Positions 46,821 through 56,267 of a stretch of 64,000 nucleotides of DNA are shown one piece after another. Made by a program: the position numbers and the translations under genes. Source of the stretch: Thozetella sp. PMI_491 (lineage: Eukaryota; Ascomycota; Sordariomycetes; Chaetosphaeriales; Chaetosphaeriaceae). Under the pieces are notes generated by a model. It was not told the DNA's origin. It saw only the letters and a list, made by a program, of their open reading frames with translations, and did not search any database. Where the stretch lies: NCBI GenBank assembly GCA_021432635.1, contig MU270130.1, positions 1 through 64,000 on the forward strand, written 5' to 3'. Every line of letters starts with the position of its first letter. The first letter of the stretch is position 1.

Positions 46821-47371
46821 TCTCCTTGCCACTTGCCTAGGGGAAACGCCACAGTTTCTCTCATTCCCATATCAGTTTCTTAAGTTATACACCTCGTTAG
46901 GGGCGATATACTAGACAGGCTATCTGAACAGCATTCATATCCTCATTGCTGCTTCTTATATGCTCTCAGCTGGAGCAATTTCGCTCACATGGGTTGCCGT
47001 GTCTACCACGCCTAGGTTCTCGAGTGAAGATGAATAGTTCAAGATTTAGTAGAGAGGTATGATCTTGCTAGTGCAGACTACTGAGCTCTTTTGTAGACCA
47101 TGATCGCGCAATCTAGTACCGGAATTGCCCCAAGCTTCTCGTTATGAAATTCATAAGATTCCAGAAAGGCTTCACTTCAGGTCTATCCTCTAGCAGTATC
47201 CGTACGCTTTAGTTAAGCTAGGTTACCTGTTAGAAAGAGGGCTCTGTAGCCATCTACCGCAACCCTAATTATCAGATATGTAGACGTGTTATAGCACTTT
47301 GCTTAGATCATTTATTCTCAGAGCCTTCGACACGAAGAAACGTATCGAAGCTTCGCAAATGTTCCCTCTGA

Positions 47372-47409
<38 letters not shown>

Positions 47410-47435
47410 TCCCCCCTTCCCCCGACTCGCTATCA
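46821..47435. other. Intergenic with poly-C run
   Basis: Convergent gap between the GH51 gene and the PPxY protein. No gene is seen. It contains the C34 run at 47373-47406 listed separately. Confidence 0.45.
47373..47406. repeat. Poly-C run (34) 3' of PPxY gene
   Basis: Thirty-four consecutive C on the plus strand, about 30 bp beyond the stop of the minus-strand PPxY gene. In its transcript, if included, it would be a poly-G stretch. A reading frame through it would code polyglycine, which I treat as spurious. Confidence 0.9.
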
Positions 47436-48149
47436 CTAGTCCCTCATCATCTCGGTCAAACGACACCATGTAGTGAGTGCGGTAATAACAGCCATAACTT
47501 CCCAGGTCGGGCCATAGTCTATCGTACGCCCCCTGCCCTGAAACGAAACCTTCAAGAACTTGGTCAGGCTGGACCCATGAGGCAGGCATATCGCCAAGGA
47601 CTGTGAATCTTCTCCCACGGTCACCAGCTTCCATCCATCCGCTGGCCGGCCAATCTCCTGCCACTGGAATTCTTGCCGCTCTCCGCCGTGAAATGCCACT
47701 TCGACGCTATACCGCATCGAGGTTTTAGGACGCCAGTAAGTGCCTTGGTCAACCGCTACCAATGTGTACTCCGTAGACTGTGCTCCCAGCAAGGGGACAG
47801 TGATCACAAATTTGTCCCAATGCCTCCCAGCCGACACGTTGGTCGAGGTGGCCAAAGGTCGATCCCGCAGTGTCAACCCGTCATGCACGATGATGAAGGG
47901 TTTCGCGTCTCTGGCTAGGCTGTTATAGCGCATTGTCAGGGCGAATTGAGGAGCTACTTTATGTGGCCCCATGTAGTAGACTGCCGACGAAGTGGCGCTT
48001 TCGCTGTAGACGTTAAAGTCCAGCGGCATGGCTCGTGCTGCAAATGGCGGAGGCACCACCGGCGGCGAGCCGGCTGGGGCGCCTCGTGCCCCGTCGCCAC
48101 TAAGCTGCCCAACAGCTTCCTCGTACGACGGAGGCGGTACTTCTTCCAT
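47436..48149 (-). CDS. PPxY-motif protein, tubby-like fold possible
   Basis: Single exon, 237 aa. The N-terminus carries PPPSYEEA (residues 5-12), a PPxY motif that usually recruits WW-domain proteins such as Rsp5-type ubiquitin ligases. A proline-rich linker follows. The C-terminal part has strand-rich segments, FIIVHDGLTLRDRPLAT, SVEVAFHGGERQEFQWQEI and GWKLVTVGED, that recall the tubby C-terminal-like module found in many fungal PPxY proteins. No signal peptide or membrane helix. Function is not known, and the fold assignment is tentative. Introns are not needed for the open frame, but a different 3' end cannot be excluded. Confidence 0.6.
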   Translation of the reverse strand: MEEVPPPSYEEAVGQLSGDGARGAPAGSPPVVPPPFAARAMPLDFNVYSESATSSAVYYMGPHKVAPQFALTMRYNSLARDAKPFIIVHDGLTLRDRPLATSTNVSAGRHWDKFVITVPLLGAQSTEYTLVAVDQGTYWRPKTSMRYSVEVAFHGGERQEFQWQEIGRPADGWKLVTVGEDSQSLAICLPHGSSLTKFLKVSFQGRGRTIDYGPTWEVMAVITALTTWCRLTEMMRD

Positions 48150-49602
48150 GGTCGGAGACGTTGGGCAAGTATCGATGCAACGGCTGCGGACCCTAGTAGC
48201 TTAGCTGCAGTATCCCCCAGGCCGATAAGATATACATACCCGCTCATGGGGACTCCAATGCGAGGCTGCGTCGGCGTCTTCCGATTGAGATTTTTTTTGG
48301 GGAGCCTCGGGGGGATTAACGGCAAGATTTGAAAAATAACCCTCAAGTCCTCACTAGCGCGGATGTGAACTCGACCCTGCTGGGCCGACGTCCGATTTGG
48401 CGAGCGTGTTAGCCCAACGTGGCGCAGCGAAGCATCGGTAAACTCATCCAGATCACATGCCGCTGCATTGACGAATGCGTAGAGATATCGAGAGGAAACA
48501 GGGATCGCTAGATGGAGCTGGATTCCTTCGATAGGCCGGACTCGTGATTCCTGTGCGCAGACTACCTTCCCAATTCACCCCCTGCATGATTTGTTAGCTT
48601 AGTACAATATATAGGGCCCTTGACCCTTGTTCCTGGCCCATTTGGCTCCTTGTTGGCCCCGTTGGCCCTATAACCCCCCCTGTATCTGGGTCAATTACTT
48701 TTCTTACAATACAGTGGCCTTTTAACCCCCACGCTAACAGACAAACAGGCGTATAGACCTATCGAAGGTTTGTAGAGTAGCACATGCCATTCACGAATGG
48801 ACCACGGAGCAACTCCGCCCCACGAAATCAGTGGAGCCAGGCCCTTGTGTTGCAATTGCCACATTCCAACTCAGCACTGCCATCGACATCGGGGCATCCC
48901 GTATCGCCTCTGGCGGAACTACTTCTTGTAAATCACTAGGATCGTAGTGAAGGAATATAGTCATCATACCATGGCCAAGGCTACAAAAATATAGTGGCCG
49001 CTACTCCCTTCCTCTCCTAGCTACCTGCCTGGGTTCGCACGAGATAGGCGGCACTGCCACTCTAACCTTTGTAGTGCTGGTCAAGTGCCCTTTCTTACGA
49101 CATCAACCGGTCTACAGATGGAAAGAACAAGGCATCATCCAGTCTGCCATGCATGTCATTAATAGTCCAACGCCGAGGGGAGTCACGTCTCAGGGGACAT
49201 TGTATTTCCAGCCTCTGAAAAATTGCAAGACTAGACAACAATTCTTTGTCCGCCAAATGTCCTAAGGGTTGATCTAAGGTGGCTCCCTTGATCATTTAGG
49301 GGTACCAAGAAACGTGTTGAAACTAACGATAGTTCGCAGCCTTCTTATTGCCTGGCCTTTCAGCCGGTTAAAATATTAACGCTGGCAAAAGAGATAGACG
49401 CGGCTTGCGCACCTGCCCTGAAGCCATCGACAATGTGGCCAGCGAGCACTGTTGGTGCTGTTACTGGCCAATTGATTGATACGCTCCCAGTGGGCCAACA
49501 AAAAGCTATAACTCTTGGCCACGTATTGTCATCTCAATAAGAAATACCACATCATAAAATATCGTCAAAAAGTGGAATGATCAAGATATGAAGAGAACCC
49601 GT
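48150..49602. other. Intergenic spacer
   Basis: No supportable gene in about 1.45 kb. There is a run of T at 48289-48298 and short GC-rich patches. ORFs at 49074-49295 overlap on both strands without a domain. Confidence 0.4.
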
Positions 49603-49639
49603 AGCACGAGGTAGTTCGATCCACCGACCTCCGGGTTAT
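49603..49639 (-). pseudogene. 3'-half fragment of initiator tRNA-Met
   Basis: Thirty-seven bases match the 3' half of the intact tRNA next door, from the anticodon loop to the acceptor 3' strand, with one missing base and one change. On the minus strand it is fused directly to a T-rich tract. It cannot fold as a full tRNA. Confidence 0.75.
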
Positions 49640-49695
49640 AAAAAAAAAGAAAAGAAAACGGGTTCCCTCTGACAGGGAGGAAAAAATATGATTGT

Positions 49696-49767
49696 TAGCA
49701 CGAGGTGGTTTCGATCCACCGACCTCCGGGTTATGAGCCCGGCGCGCTTCCACTGCGCCATCGTGCT
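49696..49767 (-). tRNA. Initiator tRNA-Met (CAU)
   Basis: A 72-nt cloverleaf: acceptor AGCACGA/TCGTGCT, D stem GCGC/GCGC, anticodon stem CCGGG/CCCGG with loop CTCATAA (anticodon CAU), T stem GGTGG/CCACC with loop ATCGAAA. The A1:T72 pair and the ATCGAAA T-loop (A54) are the marks of eukaryotic initiator tRNAs. A T-rich tract 3' on the minus strand can serve as the Pol III stop. No intron. Confidence 0.95.
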
Positions 49768-50902
49768 TTACTCGCTTGTTGACGGGAGCTCCCAAGCCAA
49801 TGCCCACATCATGTAGGAGTTGTGAAAAATGTGATGTGGGTAGGCCAAAATCGCGCAGGGCCCCGCAAGTAGCGTAGCCCTCAACCCTAGACAAGGATGG
49901 CCAGCCCCGACTACAAGATGGAACGGACGGTGAAGATGGCCGAGTTGGGCCTAGATCACGGCCTAGCAGTGCTGAGCGGCTCTGACTAGATCTTGGTCAA
50001 ATCCATCAAAGGTTGCGACCACTTCATAAGGATCCGATACGCGGGCGCGAACCAAGTGCAGAGTGCTCGGGCCGAGCCCGGGACGCACAGCCTCGAGTTG
50101 GACTTGCATGTATGAGGAGGCGACCGTGCCTCGAGGGTCTCGTTTGCAGGGTCGCTTCCGCCACTGAATCTAGATTGGAACTTTGCCAAGGAGTTCATGA
50201 ATACTCGCGAGATGTTTTTTTTGGCTGGAGCGAACTGATATACGCCATTGCGGCTGGCGTGCAGTCGAGTAAGAGCAGCTCGAGTGTCTCAACGAATGCA
50301 TCCCTTGTTCAAAGCAACACGCAACGTCTTTGTGGACATTCTAGAGGAAGGGAGCTTAGTAGACTTGCAAGGTCTATTAAATGCGAGTTTCTAAAATTGA
50401 ACATGTATTTAATAATAACGATATCTCACTGATGAAAATAACTTCAGTAATTTTCCTTTTTTTTTTTTTTTTTTTGAAAGCGTAGAAGCGGGGATTTATG
50501 ATTTCTGTACAGTTGAGGGCTGGAAAGTTTGTTAGCGTGGGAAAGATAGTTCCGGGGTGGCACGGCCTGAGAATGGAAGGTTTTTTCTACTGAAAATACT
50601 GACCAGCTCAGGAGATTACTTGCTCTTTGTCTCGCTAAAATGTAAATATTGGAACTCTCACTCATCCGGCATTAGAACTGTACATTTGACTTATACTCCC
50701 GGGCCCCCTGTTTGACAGGTACCAAGCTAACAACCCTCCCAGCCCCCAACTGTATCCCGATCCCCGGTTCCCCGCTCACATCCATCCCGGGATATGCCGA
50801 ACTCTCAGACATGGCTAACCAACCAGCTACCCCCCCCCCTTGTATCTCGTATATAGATCTCAAATTGGGCCGACCTCTCACAAGTCGTTCAAGCGCGCTA
50901 AA
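49768..50902. other. Spacer between inverted tRNA genes
   Basis: About 1.1 kb between the two initiator tRNA genes, which point away from each other. No gene is supported. There is a T17-18 run near 50459-50476. I see no clear repeat other than the tRNA units at its edges. Confidence 0.4.
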
Positions 50903-50974
50903 AGCACGATGGCGCAGTGGAAGCGCGCCGGGCTCATAACCCGGAGGTCGGTGGATCGAAACCACCTCGTGCTA
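50903..50974 (+). tRNA. Initiator tRNA-Met (CAU), second copy
   Basis: Identical 72-nt cloverleaf to the copy at 49696-49767 but on the opposite strand. The 3' flank (about 60 bp, ending in a long T tract near 51030) also matches the flank of the other copy with a few differences. Anticodon CAU lies at 50935-50937. Confidence 0.95.
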
Positions 50975-51496
50975 GCAACATTCTTTTTTCTCCTCTTTTT
51001 AAGAGGGAAACCGTTTTCCTTTCCTTTTTTTTTTTATCGTGTCCCCAGGCGGGTATTACTGTTGTGGTGGCAGTGACTGCTCCAAATGATACACCTGTTT
51101 CTCAGCCAAGGATTGGCCAATCAACAGTCGTTGTCGGGGAAACCGTCTTTGTCGCTACATCAGCATTGTCATCCTTAACAATTATTTTGATTTGGTCCAA
51201 ATTTCAGCGCTGAACCCAAAGACCCCTTACCAGCACCACTGTCACTACAAAGGCAGCACCCCCAATGTAGCTTAAATACCTGATGATGCCTGATGCTGAT
51301 CTGGTGATGCCTGATGCCGATGTCGATGTCGAGACCCTGTGCCGATGGAATGCCTAACGCCGATGGTGATGCCTGATGGCCCACCAGGGATAGGAAGACC
51401 GAATCTGATGCCGACCGTGATGGCTGGCGGAGAAGAGCGAATGGATAAAAGAAAATGGTGGTGGTATAGTCCTAGCGATTCCCAATTGGTATGCGA
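50975..51496. other. Spacer with T tracts and GATGCC repeats
   Basis: Starts with the tRNA 3' flank and T tract, then holds an imperfect GATGCC/TGATG-type short tandem pattern at about 51280-51420 (many copies of CTGATG or CCGATG). No gene is seen. Confidence 0.5.
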
Positions 51497-52899
51497 TCAA
51501 AGTGTAGGCACCTTCCAGGCGACCCAGACAGTGCCTACATTGGCGACGCGAACCATGTACAGACAGACAGGGACAATGGCAGTGGTACCAACAAGGATGG
51601 CATGGTCCTCCTGCTTATCCATGACCTCAAGGTCGAGCAGCGGATGCCGAGTAAAAGTACGCTGGACAAGTGTCAGCACTACGAAGATGTGTCGGTCCTG
51701 GAAGTTGTCGAGGACGAGGACGCTGTCGACGCGTCCAAATCGCATGATGCCATCACGGACATACTGAACATAGTCGCCAGGGCCAAAGGTGAGGCATTCG
51801 TTCAGTTCCCTGTCAAACACAGCCGTTAGCACGTGTAGATGCCGCCGGACCCGCCCTGGGGGTTCGAAGAAGGTGAGCCTCATGTTTACCACCGGTAGTG
51901 GGGCATCGGACTGTTTGGATTGGAGTCGTGCCAGTTGATCCTTGGCAAGCTGAGCTTTTTGGAGTGCAGACACGGCCTCATCACTGTCTTTACCTTTGAC
52001 TTTGGCCATGTGGTTGGCCGCCCGTGTCGCTGAGCTAGCGGCAGCCTTGGCCTCGACCAGTGTCTTTAACGCTTCGATTCGACGCTTCTCCTCAGGTTTG
52101 AGGCTCGGTGGCAAAGGGGTAACTTCATGACATTCAATGGAATCTCAGCTTCTCACATGTCCGTCATAGGCATTCACATTCGCTTCCACATCCGGTCTTT
52201 CAGTGCCGCCAGAGTCTTCAGCAAAGCCTGGAAAACTTCAGGCACACGATCTTTATCGTCCCGAATTCGAAAAAGTATCTCGCGGAGGGAGAGCCATTCT
52301 GGACGGCTCATGCTGGTCAAGTCGGCAAACGTCGCGAGGACTTTCTCGAATAGAGTAGTGTCGATAGACTTGTTCTGACGCGTAAGGACCAGAGTCGAAA
52401 GGTCGGCAGGATCCGGTCGCGGTCTTGGCGATAGCTCGGTTAGAATAGCGGAAACCTGGGCGGTCGCAGCGGTTGCTGGTTGCTAGTTGCCCCTCCTCCT
52501 CGGTCGCCTCGACGAATGCAAGGGACTCGGTTGGCTGCTCGGCGAATACAATTTCCTCGTAGCTGGCGGCGCCAAGTACATTGAGATCAGGAGCCGAGAG
52601 CATAGTGCGAGATGCCGTGTCCCGGAGGTCGCCGTAACGCAAAGCATCAACGACGACAATCGCTCCAAGGCATGTTAGAACCTTAGTGCATCACCCGCAG
52701 CACAACGAAATGCCCAAAAAGCGAGAAAAAAAACAGTTGAGGGGAAAAAGCATGGGCCTTCCTCCTGCGAATGGTCAGACTCGTCGTCAACAGAGTCTGC
52801 CGTGCTGGCCTCGCTGTCGTCGCCAACGGGATCATCAAGGTGCTCAACAACTTCCATCTCGTCGCCAGCATCGTTACCGTCGTTGCCATCAAAACTCAT
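51497..52899 (-). pseudogene. Decayed transposase-like region, copy 1
   Basis: Protein-like segments lie in order on the minus strand but in changing frames. They are an acidic N-terminus (52899-52750), a VVVDALRYGD then LGAASYEEIVF block (about 52660-52540), a helical block with KSIDTTLFEKVLATFADL (about 52400-52200), and a C-terminal ORF (52114-51497) with GDYVQYVRDGIMRFGRVDSVL, HPLLDLEV and VGTVWVAWKV. The N-terminal half matches the ORF at 57699-58610, including the LGAASYEE motif. The C-terminal pattern resembles ends of large fungal DNA-transposon proteins. Frame breaks argue for a relic. A spliced gene of unknown function is the alternative. Confidence 0.5.
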
Positions 52900-53420
52900 T
52901 GGATCTGTAGATGGCTGGTGGCTGTAAGCGTCGCCATACTAGCCACACTGGATCGCTAGCTGGGTCAAACGGGTAACGGGCTTCTTTGCTGCCCTCAAAG
53001 GGGGGTCTAAGGGTCTACCCCCGGTTTTACGCTGGCTATGTAGCCCACACGCGGTTGCTCGAGCCGGTGCGGCCTAAGCGGTCGCCAGCGAACGAGGCTC
53101 CAAGGGCGTAGCGGAGGTCCAGCTGTAGTCCCTAGATAGCTACATCCGTAGGTCAGACAAGTAGCTGCTGAGATATTCATTGAGTTATCTCTTTGGAGGC
53201 CCTAGCCTCGAAACAAACAAAAGAAAAAATAAGGAAATGGTGCAGCTTGAGCGGCACATTACAAAAACTCCAAAAAATAATAATTTGGCAGCTTGCGCCG
53301 CCTACAGGAGAAGAAAATGGCAGCTTGCGTCGCAATAGAGGAAGGGGGGAATTCGCAGCTTGCGCCGCGTGCAAGAGAAAATGAGTCCCAGCTGACGCCG
53401 CTCGACCATGCCACACCAAT
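52900..53420. other. Spacer with GC-rich repeat array
   Basis: No gene is seen. It contains the GCAGCTTGCGCCGC-type array (53242-53401) that starts just beyond the stop of the RRM gene. Confidence 0.5.
53242..53401. repeat. GCAGCTTGCGCCGC array, 3' of RRM gene
   Basis: Five related units lie at 53242, 53288, 53320, 53355 and 53389, spaced by about 32-46 bp with AG-rich text between. The unit nearest the RRM stop is the variant CAGCTGACGCCGC. The same layout occurs at 61168-61314. Confidence 0.8.
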
Positions 53421-55137
53421 CTACCATGTGCCTCGCTGACTGTCTCCAAAGCCGCCACGCCCGCGTCCTCCACTGCCTCCGCGACCTCGCGAGGTATTAC
53501 CTGGGCCAAAGCCCGCCGCAGCACCTTGACGAGCCCTGTTCAGTTTATCGTACAGAGTCTCAAGTGGTGCAACCCTCTCTTCGTCGTTGGTTTCGTCGGT
53601 GTCTCCCAAGGTCACCAACCGATTATTGACCGTAATCTCATGGCCAGTACTCTCCGAGACGAAAGTGAAAGGAGCTTGTGGATCGGTACTCCACTCTTTC
53701 TTCTCTGGCATTGTCGACTTGACCTGCCGACCATGTGACTGCCACTCGTAGAAGCGGTCATAGTCACCCCAACCGAGGCCAACCTTCGCTGGGCGCCAGA
53801 ACTTGTGTACGTGGCCTGGCGAGGTCGCTGTTGAGATGTTTGCCGATGATTCGGCAGGTGGGACGAAAGAAGTAACACGCGAAATGCATCCTTGCTCGTC
53901 TGATGTCTTTCCCAACAGCCTGCCGGCCTCCCACTCCCCCTGACCCGCTGAAGGGCCTAGCAAAGCGGATACTCCTTTGAAGTATCTCGGCGTGTCCTTA
54001 TAAGGAGCATCAGTTGTCAAGACATCTTCGATCCGCGCAACTACTCGCGGGTCCTTGTCTTCGATGTCGATGGGACGCTCCGGGTGATCAAACGTGACCC
54101 AGCCTTGGGAGAGTGCTTCAGGCAGGCGGTCGAACGGGACGGGTGTCATCTCCATCCCACCGTCGCTTGCCTTGACGCAAACTATCTGAGGCACAGACGC
54201 ATCATTGTCGTTCAAGGGGCCCGGGCTTGGATATAGCCGGGTGAGGAACTTTGGCTCACCCATGCTCTTCTTCCCCGTCAAAAACCGGTTCTTGATGGCA
54301 GCATCTGTGTATGGCCCTTCTAATTCTTCTTCATATCGGCGGAAGAATGGTTCGAGGTGCGCGACGGGATTTTTTGGATCACGGGCCCATGACAACGGGT
54401 AGTCGGAAAGACGGACAGCCTCGAGCCCAGACAAAGACCGAGACTCGGTTTGTAGGGCATCAGGTCCAATCTCAAGTTGCTTTCTTGTCTCTCCGATGGG
54501 CTGGCCCGTTACATCTCTCCGGACGAAGGTGTCCTTTATGGTGGGACCAACAGGGCCCCAACCCGTCTCTTCCAGCTTCTTTGCCAATTCGACATCTGCC
54601 TTCCGCTGGGCAAGGTAAGCGTTGTCAAAATCATAGACGCTTTTCACAAATGCCTTGGTAGAAATATTAGAACCGTTCATATAAGTGAGATAAAACACTA
54701 TAAAACACTTACCTGGGTAACGGGATTAACAGTAGCAGCTTTCGCCGCCGGAGGGGAGGGGTTGGCCGAAGTAGTCTGGTCGTATATGTTAGAGCTTGAT
54801 TCGGTAGAAAGGGAAGTTTACTTACCTTTGCTGGCCCAGTCCTCTTGGGCGGACCGGTATTCATGGCCCTCCCTGCCAGAAGAGCTTGGCTCAGCTTGGC
54901 CATCGCGCATTCTGCGGTGTCCTTGTCTCCGAACTGAACCAGGCACCAGCCCGTGTGGTTCTGGCCAGGGCCTTGCAGGTCAGGCCAATAGAAGGTGCAG
55001 TTGTCGAACCCGCGGTCTCTTAGAAGCTGTTCGACGTCGGCTTTCTTGGCTCTAAAGTTAAGATTGCCAAGGTAAATTGCCCGACCTTCCTGGGTGACGG
55101 CCTGGTCAAGCTGGTTGATACTCTTGTGTGCGGACAT
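53421..55137 (-). CDS. RRM and RGG RNA-binding protein
   Basis: Exons 55137-54826, 54775-54713, 54653-53421 (535 aa; introns 50 and 59 bp; phases close). An RRM sits near the N-terminus: AIYLGNLNFRA as RNP2, then CTFYWPD and TGWCLVQF as the RNP1 region, ending at the first intron. The long middle part is charged and has no recognised domain (KDTFVRRDVTGQPIGETRK, GLGWGDYDRFYEWQS). The C-terminus is an RGG box (RGRGGSGGRGRGGFG). It is expected to bind RNA in the nucleus or cytoplasm. A 5' UTR intron near 55150-55250 is possible (an ACTTACC pattern) but not shown. The 3' side abuts a repeat array. Confidence 0.85.
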
Positions 55138-56267
55138 CTAGGGCGCGTCACTTGTCAGCTTGTTGACTTCGCCAGGCTTGAGTTGGATCGAAACGAATTT
55201 CGTCACAGACGTTATATACAAAGGAGGAGAAAAAAAAATCCATCACTTACCTTGCTCGGAAAATGTGATAATGGTATCCGAAATGAAGTCTTTTTTGGTT
55301 GAAAGAGGCAGAGTGGGTGAAGAATGTGAGTTATTGGTCCGAGGTTGGTTGTGGAATTTATTGTCAGATGGCTCGCCCTTTTTGAAAGGGGGGGGGGGCC
55401 AAGATAAATAGACGAAGGTTTGGAGTAGATAATTTATTGTTACAACTTTGTTTCGCTCTCTTCTCGCTTTAGTAGCCTCTTGCCTCCCTCGCTCCAAACA
55501 CCTACTCTCTCCTCCTCTACCTCCCTTCCACTTACTACCCTATTACTAGTATAGACGATATATCAAGTAGCCGCTCACTGCGTCGATAGATGACCATCCT
55601 GATTTGGCTCCTTAGGTTGAGATCCTCATTAATAGTCATAGCAGCTTGCCACCGCGAGGGATAATTTACACGACAGAAGCTGCAGACCGAAGGAATGTAT
55701 CAGCGAAGGGCTTCAAATCGTTTCGAACTCAAGGCAGGCATGAACCGGTTATATTTTTGGACAATCTTGAGTCCGCCCCAAGGATCCGGTCTGCTGCCAT
55801 GCTTGTGCTTCCCCTTCGCTGATACATTCCTTCGGTCTGCAGCTTCTGTCAAAGGTCGTTAGCTCGCTGTCAATTAGTACCGGGTTAGGGCTAGAAGGAA
55901 TGGGGATGTGAACTCCGTCGACTGCTGAACGGCGCGTTGCGGAGACATCAGGATGGAGGCAGGATCGTTCTAAAAATGGTCAAAGAGCATATATTGGCAC
56001 ACGCAATCGTCACTATTTCGCTGCACATCCCTGAGGCCGACCCTCTGAATCAGAGGTGCTATTCCAAATGTCACCATCCAAAACGCCTCACTCTCGTCGA
56101 CTCATCAGCGTCGACAGCGACCTGGGATGCCTCGTGCGTGTGCCAAGACATCTGTTTTCCGCGGTTGGGTGGGGGCACAGCGATAGCACAACCTCGCCTC
56201 AATAAGAGACGGCAGGCGAGGGGGTCGGCAGAGGTACGTGCCTGGTGGTGAAGCTAAACTTCCGGGC
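55138..56267. other. Intergenic with perfect inverted repeat
   Basis: No gene is supported. The 5' flank of the RRM gene is CT/AG-biased. The inverted repeat at 55672-55850 is the only clear structure. Short ORFs at 55937-56251 show no domain. Confidence 0.5.
55672..55850. repeat. 39-bp perfect inverted repeat, foldback
   Basis: Arms 55672-55710 and 55812-55850 are perfect reverse complements (39 of 39) around a 101-bp spacer. The bases just outside do not pair, and I see no target-site duplication. It may be a MITE-like foldback or a hairpin RNA source. Confidence 0.9.

Noticed and set aside
47308-47664. Open frame on the minus strand with a polyglycine stretch
   Set aside because: The glycines come from translating the 34-base homopolymer; the frame overlaps the better-supported PPxY gene.
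51280-51420. GATGCC-rich stretch as a coding repeat
   Set aside because: Units vary in length and break every frame; simple-sequence repeat is enough.
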